From Beroe forskalii (Eukaryota > Ctenophora > Nuda > Beroida > Beroidae): a stretch of DNA of 64,000 bases. A program made the translations under genes and the position numbers. The stretch spans positions 62,001 to 126,000 of the forward strand of contig WFMF01000093.1 of NCBI GenBank assembly GCA_011033025.1. The letters are read 5' to 3'. Positions 48,901 to 60,900 of this stretch are shown here, in pieces (within the stretch, counting starts at the first letter, position 1; each line of letters opens with the position of its first letter). The notes beneath the pieces were generated by a model. That model searched no databases and had not been told where the DNA came from. It saw only the letters and a list, made by a program, of their open reading frames with translations.

Positions 48901-51900
48901 ACCATTTTTCTGCGGTATGATTGTCTTATTTGTGGCACATTTGTAGTTTCTATGGTTTGCTGCGAGGATTCAACGGAAGGAGGAATTCATATTTACTTTA
49001 GTTAGTGGGTTATATAAAAAGATAAAATGCGGACAATTTTGATTTCAATGAGCTTGGATTCAAATCTGTTGCCCATCCTTCCCCGAATCTTAACTTTTTA
49101 TTAGAAAACCATTGTTCATGAGTTCTTCTTATTTACTGTTATTTGACCTCGCCAAATCTGCAATATTTTTTCTTTCGTCCATATTCAAAGCCTGTGCAAA
49201 TATTTCGTAATTTCCTTACGTTGCACCCCTAACCCCTGTAACGAAAATTGCATCAATGACTTCATTCAATTTATTGTAGGTCCTGCTGACTTTACATTCA
49301 ATCAAATAAAAAAATGCCGGGTTTTCTCGTCAACTAATAAAGTAATAAAATTCTAGAATAGCATAACACATTGACGTCTAATACCTTATTAACCGATTAA
49401 CTGATAAAATAATAAAATTGGCAGATGAAATTTTTCATCTTCCTATAGCCTTATACCTACTCAGCTAGAATAAATACCGACCAGATAATTAAAAGTCCAT
49501 TCCTACTCTTCAACTTGCTACTCGCTGTAAGACTGTCTTTGCTGACACATACTCTTCCCCTTTGTACTTAACGACAGCAACGTAAGCTCTTCCGAAGTAG
49601 ATGATGCTGAACTTCTTGGTCGCTTTCCGGGAGAGAACCCCTTTCTTTGGCTTGGCTGGCTTGCAGTACGCTGTTTTACCGTTATACAGCTCGCAAATAC
49701 TTGCGCTCCTCTTAGGCAGCTTCTCCCCGCTCTTGACCGTCACTGAGAACTTGACCTTGCAAGGTTTTCCCACTGTACAGGAAACCGATGTTTTCTGGGG
49801 AGATACTTCAACTTCTGGCTCTACCTCTGGCTCTGTTTCTGGCACTATTACTGGCTCACCTGAAATGATGCCGATTGTTAAAGATCTGTTGCGACCTAGC
49901 GAGAAATCAAAGTGGCATGCACTAATATTCCCGCCCTGGCCAGGGCGGTAACCCCCTGCATATCAGAACAATAAAAAGAAAAGAAGAGTCGAGAGCTATC
50001 TAGATCGATTCGTCGTGAAATTGTATACTTTAGGTCAACCGTTCTTATTGATACGCGTATAGTTAGATCGCGCGCTCCAGTAACGTAACCGGCCAGGGCT
50101 ATAAGTTAGAGAATTCAGTGTCACAGAAGTTTGATATTAATAATATATAATTACAATTAATTGTTATATATTACTATATTTGATTTTATTGATATTGATT
50201 ATATATTGAGATTTATTCTTATATCTGATTTATATAACGGTTATTTCACCGATTACTTTTATAGGTGATGTTTCAACTTCAGCTTTGACCTTTTTCCTTT
50301 ACGAAGATTGTTTCATTTCTACTCATTGATTCTAAGCCAACTCGGATTGAAGTTATAAGGTTATAACATTAATAATATATAATGAATAATATATAATTAA
50401 TGATATATAATTACAATAATTTATGAAGATAATTTGGGACCCAATTTAAAACGATGATATCTCAAGTTCCACAAGAAAATGATATATACAGGTATACAGG
50501 AGATTTTCGACTTGGTTACGTTGAAATGAGTTCAAATACGACCAATGCACGTGAAATAAGAAATTAGATCTGGGTGTTACATTTCAGCACGGGAGTTCAC
50601 GTGGAGGATTTGTAGAAATTAATAAAATTATCAATTTTAGTAATTCCAAGTTAGAATAACGTAGTTTTGGACTTCGTCAGGGTGAGTTATGTGTAGGGGG
50701 GTCACATGAAAAATCAATTTGGACGATTCCCCACAAAATTGGTACCAAAATGATCAGCACGATGAGTTCTTTCGAACAAGCTAAGTTTTATTGACCAATT
50801 TGATGATTTGAGAGAGTTATAGGCTGCACGTGGACAAGGAGCCGCGCTCAAAACGTGCAACGCCAAAATTTCGCTTAAAATTACGCATATCAATCGTCCT
50901 TACAAAAAACGCGATTAAATGGAAAATCATCGCTCAAACTACAAGATAAAGCATGGAAATCATAGCTTGATCATTCTTCTGACGTTCCTCGAAACATTCA
51001 GGGCAATACATGATGTGGAAGAAGAGTTATCAATCTTCAAAGTCAACTGGTCAAAATTTGGACGTATTTTGTTCATAACTCGGCTCAGGATAGACGTAGA
51101 ACAAATCTGAAAACACTATTTTATAGCGCGCAAGCGCCCCCGTGCATTCCCACAGCGCGCGCAATTCTAAATGTTGAAACGTAGCACTTGCGCGCTGATT
51201 AGTTTCGTTGTTTGGGCATATTTTGTCAATTTCGCGTGTCGCAGTGAGAAAATGGGTTTTGTCAAATTTCTATCATCCCCATTTTTTAATCGAATCATCA
51301 TGAAACTTTCAGGAAAGTTGAAAAACATAAAACACAGCCTTTCGGACTAAATTTTTTCTGAAAATCGAATTATGAGACGAGATATGAGCATTTGTGTACA
51401 TAAATTTTGTGAAATGCCTCATTTTTGGCCATACTTTCCGTTAGAAGCAAAATTTCTATGGCATATATCCAAATTTCAGACAAAACCCATTTATACCTTT
51501 TGAGTTATAGGACACTTTTTTAGACTTGCGTGTGGGCAAGTAGCGTGGGTTTTGACTACGTGAGGGCAAGTAACGTGGGTTCAAATTGCGTTTGGGCAAG
51601 TAAAAAAGTAACATGGGTTCAAACTTCATACATCTGTCAAGATATCACCACCAAAACCGTTGGACGGTTGGTCTAGTAACCCTCCGCGGGTTTGGATGTG
51701 ACAACGGAACCTGAAAAGGTTCGATTTGGACTGACCACATCCAAACCTGCGGGGGGTTACTAGACCAACCGTTGAACGGTTTTGGCGGTTATTTCAATAG
51801 TCAATAATTCATCTGGTATATAATTCCTACAAATTAAGATGTCGTCAGATTGTGACATAATTAATCAGTAAATACCGTATATCATAAGATATAACGTGAT

Positions 51901-54900
51901 AAGTATGTCATTGAGCCCCCCTCAATATAGACTTACCGACACACTCATTGACAGAGTATGTTTTGTATATTGTAACACTGTAGGTATTTTTCTCACAGAC
52001 ATCTTCTGCTTCTTTGCGCAAGAAGGTGCAGTAAAAGTTAAGAATTGCCGGAATTGCCTATAATAACCACTTCACAGTCGGTAACTTGTTTACACTGTGC
52101 CCTGCAGTCTGCTACTGAGGTGCCTCGGTAATTACTAATGTAAACTTCCTCCAACCGGGGCCCACAGCTACCCTCCCACAGCAACCCACAGGTTTCTCCT
52201 GAGGATAATAAGCTTGTGTTTAGTCTTTTTATACCTGCATCAAGTCAGGTTTTGTATTATGCTATTTTTTCCCTCTCCAATTACTTTTTTGTTTTACAAA
52301 AAGGCAAATGAGAGGGTTATCAGAGATCGTGGTTTGGAGGATTTTGGGACAATTTGAGTATACTACCTTTATCCGTACTGCTAATTCTGAAAAGTGCCCG
52401 GGTGGGGGAGAAATCTCCACAAATGGGGGAGAAATCTCCACAGATGGGGGAGAAATTTCCACAAATGGGGGAGAAATTTCCACAAATGGCGTAAGAAATC
52501 ATGCAACTGCTCCTTTATAATATCAGTCAAGTCGGGGTATTTTGGAGTTTTTGGTGGAGTGGCATCGAGTGAAACTGTACACTGCAGTTAGCTGACAGGA
52601 ATTTGGGTTCAATGCTCAGGTCATTCTAACCTTGAAATTGATTCTTTTTAAAACCTTGCTAGATCGATTTCATCGAATCTTTTCACGATAAAATAATGAA
52701 TTCAAAATATTTATCGATTTTCACAGTTTCGATTGGAGTTTGAAACATTTAGTCTTTTATCAGCTTGAGCATCTTGATCTAACTGGCAATGAATTAATGA
52801 TTTGGATGCGACGATGGATCATGATGATTGGTCCAAGTAATTGAGTAGAAGTTATCCCCGTACTTATATGCAAATCTGCAATCTTTTTCATTCCGGTACC
52901 TGCCCATCATTTCTATTTTCATGTTCATTGTTTATTGACCTCTTGTATTAATGCAAATAAAGGAGTCAGGATGCAACAATAAGGTGCGACGGCTTGATGT
53001 CAACAACAAAGAAAATGTAACGCGTAACAAAAATGAACCCTTTGGTTATGAAGCTGGGAACGGCGCGCAACAAACGAATCTTCAAAGAGTTGTACGAATT
53101 GTGGTGATTGCGCGCGCATAGATTTTGCCACGTGCATCCGGATCGATCATTCGCCCACGTGCATGCGTGCGCTAAATCAAGCACATAGGAGAAAAATTAA
53201 GCGCCTGCATACGGGAACAGCGGAAAACAAAAAAGCACCGACAGGCGCAATTCTTGTTATACTATCATGATAGTCCAAGTAGGGCGAGTACAGTCAGTGT
53301 TATAGAGTTATAGCGTTCGATTGGACCCGCAGACAGAGATTTTGAATGCGTTAAATAATCAAATAACGATTATTGCTTGGGTTGAGGGTTCTGGGGTTAT
53401 CCTTTGAGAGATAATGACAGAGATAGCATTTATGATTACCTTCTACGAGTTTTACATAGCAAGTCTGTGCGGACTGTCCATCCCCCACCACGGGTGCATG
53501 GTAGGTTGCACACGAAGTCCTGTCCATGACCACCCCAGTGCAGGTTGCGTCATTGTCACATCGCTCTACGCACGCAGTGTCTTTGTAGAAAGTCGGAGTG
53601 GACAATCTCTTGCCGTCCAAAGACGTGCATTCACCGACACTCTTCTTGTACCCTGCAGCGCTTTTTCCTGAAAGAGGCGACTTGGATGCATTCAAAGTAC
53701 GCCTTGGTAACTTCCTCAAAACTATCCCTGACCATCCTCCTGTAACTAGCTACACTGCAACTAACAACAACTCTTTATTGGATTGGTCAAGCCAGTCGGG
53801 TGGCCTTCGGAAGAAGTTGACGACCCTGTAGGGTCCTAGGCCTAAACAGATCAATAAGGTTTAAGGTAAGGTAGAATGCAGCTCATAATTAAACAACATA
53901 GTTATTCAGGTTTGTTAAATTCGTGACATAAAAGTCGTGAAAAAGTATGACGTATTGGATCCTGGAGAAAAGTACGCAAATTTTTCTTTAAATCAAGGCA
54001 AGATAATATGTCAACACCAGGTCTGAATAGAGGTTGTTAAATACATGGTTCTCAAATGCGGCAAAAATACGATTCATATTTTTTCTCAAAATTTCTGGAT
54101 CTAATAATCATGATTATTGCACTCCAAAAAAAATCCGGCAATTTCCAGTACAAATACGTATCGTATTTGAAATAGAATCAATCATAAAAATTAGTCAGTT
54201 AAAATGCATCGCTCAACGTTTATGGTCTAAATTTTTCTCGCAATGTGTGCAAAAACGCCGTGGACAAAACCGTCGCGCGCAAAAAACGTTGACGATATCA
54301 AAATTTGATTGAGCCGGTAGCGCACTACGCACGTACTTTTTCGCGTAGGTATTTAACAACCTCTTTTCAGACCTGGTGACTGGTGTTGACTTTTCTTGGA
54401 CCGCATACTTTTGAAACAAGTACTCTTTTTTCCGCGTAAAATTTTGATATCATCAACATAGGGGTTGTGCTCAAAATTTTTCACGCATGGCATCGCATTG
54501 AAACTTTGAAAATACAATTTGATCATAAAAGTTGAACGATACACTCCCAAAAATACGGTAATTTTCAGTTGAGGTGCGCACGATAAATTTTCGCATGGGC
54601 ATCGTGAATAACGACTCGTTATCTAGCCCTCCGTCAATCAAGCGATCTGCACACATGTGCAAGCTACCGCGGCCCAGACGTCTAGCCCGTCCGTCATTTC
54701 TATCGCTTCACATATTGATGAAGAAAAACTTTACAATACTGACCTATAAGCATTAGCACCGTCAAGGTTAGAATCAGTACCCGCTTAGTCGTCATTGTTA
54801 AATCTAAAACCTCTAAATTATGCTAGGGTTAAAGAGAATCAAAAGAGAAGTGTGCAAATGAAATTGGAGAAATTTGAAATGTGCCTGGGATTCAACCTCA

Positions 54901-57900
54901 TCAAATTGGAGCATTGAATTATTCCATGTGGCCAAGCAGCAGTTAAATTAGGACCGTTACCGATTGTAAATAAGTCCGTTTAGGTAAATTATGTATGGGG
55001 AGACTGGGAGAGGGGTTTCGGATAATTGAGCTCCACTTTATTATAACAAATACAACAATTCTAAACTTTGTTATAAAGTTATAAGGGGGCGGTTTCTATT
55101 CATAACTTTATAATGATTGAGCTACGTGTTATTGTAACAAATACAACAATTCTAAACTTTGTTATAAGGGAGCGGTTTATATTTATAACTTTACATTGAT
55201 TGAGCTACACGTTATTGTAACAAATTTAACAATTTTAAACTGTGTTATAAAGTTAGAAGAGGGCACTTTCTAAAGATTGAGCTACACGTGATTGTAACAA
55301 ATACAACATTTCTAAACATAACATAAGTGGGGCAGTGCAGGGGCGTAGCCAGATTGTTGAAAAGGAGGCGGAAAAGTTACATTCAAAACCTGTTGAATGA
55401 TTTATTTTTCTCGGCTCAAGGCTCTCATTATGACAAAATGAACAAAATTTTCGCAATTTCTGTCCTAAAAGGGGGAGGCAGCCGCCTGTGTCGCCTTCCC
55501 CTGGCTATGCCCAGTGTGCACGGACAATGGACATGTTTATACTGTTAATGGAGGGGCCCAGGCAACCACGAAAACCCCCAGTGGATATTATGAGAGTTGA
55601 CAAATTGGGGTTTAATTTTTCGGGTTCCAATTTCCATCATTATCAATGAACAGTGTAACACATATTTTTATCGCTGTATTTGCAGATTTTAACCCCACTT
55701 AACCTCTAAGTATTTTTTGAAAAGAAAAAGTTATATGGGGATTTGTTTTTCGGGATTTGGTTTTAGGTGCTGCCCCCTTTAAAATTTCAGAATCGTTCTC
55801 GCTAGACATCCTGAATACTTCATGTCTTTGTGCGATACTTTGCCCCTTAATTGTGTAGAATTAAAAAGATGTGATCATAGCTAGATCAAGGAAATGAGGG
55901 ATCAGTTTGAGTCATAGCTTAATCCAGAAGATGAGGTGATCAAACTTTGAATCAAGGATATAGTTACATTACACAACTACTTAACATGAAAACTATTTGA
56001 GTGTGGAAACTTTCCGAGATATTTCCAGATCCAGAGACCACCTTCAATCCTTGAGCGTGATAAAAGACTGTCTGTTCAAAAAGATATGCTTTACCTTACA
56101 CTATTGCTCTAGAACTTGGCATGCAACATTTGGTTTGATTTGAACCCCTCGTGTCTAGTTTGACATGCAAATACTAGAACTGCAACACTCCATGTCCTGA
56201 TGTGGTCATTTGCTAATTGCTAAATTTCAATGAATTATGATTGAAGGTCAGTGGAGCTTTGTGAAAGTGCTAAATACAGTGAGGGAGAATGTCCCTAATT
56301 CAACCATTACCAATTAATCACACGTAGTGGCCGATTAGATCAAGAAAACAGTTATTGCACAACAGTGAAAGTATCTATTCATGTTATTTTATGTGATTAT
56401 CATGATAGCTCCGAGTGACCCTTTGTACGCCCTTCAGAGCACTCGTGTTTTTTTTGGCCTTAAATTGTTTTAACACCATGGATTACTTCTTCATTAAATC
56501 GGGCATGGCTCTTTCATAAATCTATAAGCATGATATATGTTTTCAGTTTACTAATTATTATTTTCTGCTTTTCCTACTAACTATTGAGACACGGATGATT
56601 GCTGATCATGATTAGCACTTCCGTACTGTAGTATGTAGATAAAAATAAGTTGGTGCTGAAACCTCAACTAGTGTACTGCTTATTTTCATATTTTTGGGAA
56701 CAGGTTCTATTCGGACCACGGTGTATACAATACTCCAAGGCTCTCACATGATGTCTATAAATAGCAGCCATCTCCAGCAACATAAAATGCGATAAAGTGA
56801 ATGAAATCAGGCTGAAACAAGTACCCCTGGTACTAAAATGCAGTGTAACATTGTTATGCAATGCGATTATGCAGGGTAACCTGATACGATTGTCAATTAA
56901 TTTACTCCATGTTAAATAATGTAGTGCAAGTGTTTCTCTGTACCCAGGAGCGTAGAATGGGTTGGAAAAACTTTCTATGCAAAGGTATTCACCTTTATGT
57001 GTGATAAAAAGCCACTGTAATTGAGTAATTACCAAGTTCCACAAAAAGGTAACTTTTTATATGCAATAGCTGCATACATGTTTTAATTTATTAATGTTAC
57101 AATTTTTACATGCGGAAGAACAAAACGATTTGTTTTAAATGATACAAAACAAACAGTGAAAATACTAAACAAAGCAACTGTAGAAATGGAGCTTTTAAAA
57201 TATTTATAAATTTCCTGAGGTGTCTTCTCGTCAGGCTTTTGCGCCCAATTGAATTGCCCACTACTGCAGTAGAATGACCAATATCATTATGAATTTATCA
57301 TGACCTAATAATAATCTAACAAGATGTATACAAGGATTGTATTACATTATCAGATCAATTATTCTATTTATTATCCGATCATTGATGGCTCCTCGGTCCA
57401 CCATGGAGTAAATATCTTAGCTGTTTGTTTTATGGTTGTACACGGGGTGAGGGGTCGGTGTTCTCCACTGGTGTTGTTTTCTGATCAGACTGTCACAGTG
57501 CGATATAATCACATGCACTGGAATGTTGCACGTGGGAGGGAAACATCCAGCGATCACAGTTCGGATACACGAGTAAAGAGTCTTGTGTTTCTTTTATGGC
57601 TTCATACGATCCTTCCAGCCTTCCTTTAGGCTTTTCCGAGTTTCTAATTTCCCGCTCACGATTTTACAGTTTTATCGGTGTTTTTACTCTGGGTAGTGGG
57701 TTCTGTGTGCCGTGTGGGCTGCTATTTTTAGCTTGTTCAAGAGCTCTTGACCAATCAGCGTGCGAGTTTACAATGATCTTTCATTCTGATTGGTCAATGT
57801 CAGGGGGCTCTGACGGTAAGTTTATCATATGGTATGCCGCCGATATTACTCTAAAAGCTGGACTTTGTTTTGTACTTCTATACTTCACAGTAGATCAGCA

Positions 57901-60900
57901 GGAGGTCCCGTGCCGGGGACTCTGTTTGCATCTCTCGTGGATCCATCCCCTGTTCAGTAGTAGTCTATACTTCTACAGTAGATCAAATTAAATGCCACCC
58001 ATACTCCATATCTCAAATCCTTGCTCAATGGATTGCTAAAGACTCACTATGTGGATTGCTGAAGACTCACTATATGGATTACTAAAGACTCACTATATGT
58101 CCTACACTGAGGGATATCATTGGACTGTATGCACTGTAATCCCTTTGGCAAGACGCCAGCTGCAGACCCTCTATTGGTATCTCCCTGTGCGGTGTATTGT
58201 GCTGTGTGCTGTTTGTACTTAGGTAGGTAGTGTATTCTCAATAGTTTAGTTTGTACTTTGGTATTGTATTCTCAATACTTTAGTATAGTTAATGTGCACC
58301 TGTTTAGCAGAGAGTTGAGGCGTGTTTCAGCTGCAATGGTATGTTTTATTTAATTCATTGTGTGTTTAAACCACTAATGACTACGTTAGGGCTTTTAGCG
58401 ATCTGTAAATTCAATGAATTTTGTTCCTTTATTTCTGTGGCCCTGGTCATCTGGCATAGCATTTGGTTGTGAAAATAACCATCTGAAATCGGCTACTTGG
58501 AATTTATTGTTCTTATCAGTTATTTTGGCATTTTAAATTTTCTCTCTTTCATTCATTGCCGCTGGCTCATTCTCATTGTGTCTGATTGTACCCAGAACTC
58601 GCTCAATTAATACACTGTTTCTCTAATTGATACACTGTTTCTCTAATTAATACACTGTTTCTCTAATTGATACACTATTTCTCCTCTGACATCTGAAAGC
58701 TTTTCTATTGCTTGCTAAACTTGTTGAGTTGCTTCCCTCCTGTCAGAACACGACACTTGTCAGTCAATTGACATGCTAACGAAAACAAACAAATCACAAT
58801 CGCTCAGAGATATGCGTGGGACTCCTACTTTTTCTTTGTTTTATTTTATTTCTCATCATCGTAGCTATTTTAAACGTTTGTTTTGAGTAAATAATTGCTT
58901 GTAAAGTTGTAAGAAAGTAAGTATACTATCAGCAAATCAACAGGAATTGCCCATAGGATCTGAATAATATCTCCAGTCTACTCTACAAGTATTGACTTCT
59001 TTATATATTGGCACATTCCATAATAAATTATTGAGCACTTTTCAGTATTCAGTACATCTATCATTCGTACCTTGAAACCTTGTGAAATATTAAGTGACTT
59101 TCTGAGTACCCGGAACATAGTTTGTAAGTTTTTATGGTCCATTTTACAGACTTCGTATTGTACAATGTACACTTTGTATTATCTTATTATCGTTTGGAAG
59201 TAAATGTATAGTTAGATCTCATACATTGGTCATTGTAAGATTGCAGCAGTGTATACCATGCTACGTTGTGACGCTGATGTTAGCACTATCTAGCTATCAG
59301 GGCTTCTAACACTATCATGACTAAAACTTCCTGTCTCACTTATCACTTGGTTTTAGGGTTTTCTGAATAAATCGCATTATTATGTGTTTAAAAAAGCCAT
59401 GATGTGTGCTGTATTTGCGGCAATATTCTATTAGTCATGATGTATACATACAGTGTATTCGCGCCAACAGCCTTCCTGTTCCTGTTGAAGCTCAAATATT
59501 TTGTGATATAAGGGTTTAGTCCTTTGTAGGAGTTGCTTTGTTGGGCAGGAAATAGGAATTGCCATTTTCATGTTCCCGTTTGTCATTATTTTTGTTATTC
59601 ACCTTTTTGAAATGTCATTGCCAGAAACGTTTATGAATTCGTTAATAGACGTTTGCTGTTCGGCTCGTGGCAACTTTTCCCTTTGCCGTCGTTTGCCATA
59701 AAAGCTAACTTCTCATTGCAAGCACTCAAAAGTGAGCTCGACTCCTTGTGTTATGTGCATTTAATGGCATCATTGTTATAGCTTAAAGTAGCTCGTAGAT
59801 GAGTAGATGATACATATTCTTTGTAAGCCCTGTATAAGTTCTTCTTTATTCATGGCATGATCAACACGTGAAATAACATTTTGCTGAGAAATCAGTATAC
59901 TCAGATGGCATGTAACCTGAAATCAAGCAGACATACAACTTGAAATTATGCAGGCATGCAACCTGAAATAAACCTGAAATTCCTGATTAAGAGCATGCTG
60001 CTGTATTGTGTAAAGGAGGAGGTAAAGGAGGAGGCTGCATTATTCACACATTCTCCTCCTCATTTGATCGTTGTATTGAGCTTGTGTGGAGTATGATCTT
60101 CGGGTTGACGATGAGGCGTCACATAAACGTAATACGTGTGGTCTGATATATCTAGTTTAATCTTAGGCAAGTTTCAAAGTTTCTCATTAGAAATTGGTAA
60201 CATGTGATGACCAATGACCAGTCGGCCGATTCACCCTTAATGATAGCTGTCGAATAGCTGCATATATGCAGCTATTTGGCCAAATAGTGGCATATATGAC
60301 ATCTTTTTGAAACTATGCCACAATACTAAGATGCAGCAGAGATGTAATAAAAATGATTATCCTTTTCACAAAAGTAGCCATTTATCTACAAGTAGCAAAA
60401 AACCGCTTCAGTCTACCGACAATCGATAGTGAATTATAGATGGTTTTATACGCCCTATCACTAGTAAAAATTTGAAAAAGTGATTCCATGTTAAATTGTC
60501 CTAATGTCTGTTTTTATGTGATTGTGTCTGCGAAATTTGTTTAATATTAATTGTCATTAATCTAGGGAATGTTTAAAACAAAGCTGAAGCTTCAAGCTGT
60601 TAAGAATTTTCTAAAAATTGATTTTTCATCATCAAGGTTGGCATAAATTGATTTTTCCATATTTTATGTGGTCAAGAAATTTATGTGATTGTAGGAGAGC
60701 CTACCAAAATGATTTAAAATTGATACTATCCATTATGCCTTGAAATTAAAGACTAATTGATGCTTGGAAGATACTTACATTAAGAATAATTCCCGCTTTT
60801 TGTTAGAATAGTGTCATATATGCAGCTATTTACAGATTTCCTATTTTTGCTGAAAATCGGAACCCATTTCCTCTGGATAAGTATATTGCACCTTCCTTGC

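Noticed and set aside
49601-49951. 116-codon plus-strand frame
   Set aside because: Antisense shadow of the last exon of the PAN-like gene.
57324-57991. Two overlapping open frames of 101 and 131 codons on the plus strand
   Set aside because: No domain, no splice context fitting the plus-strand gene, and composition like the surrounding DNA.
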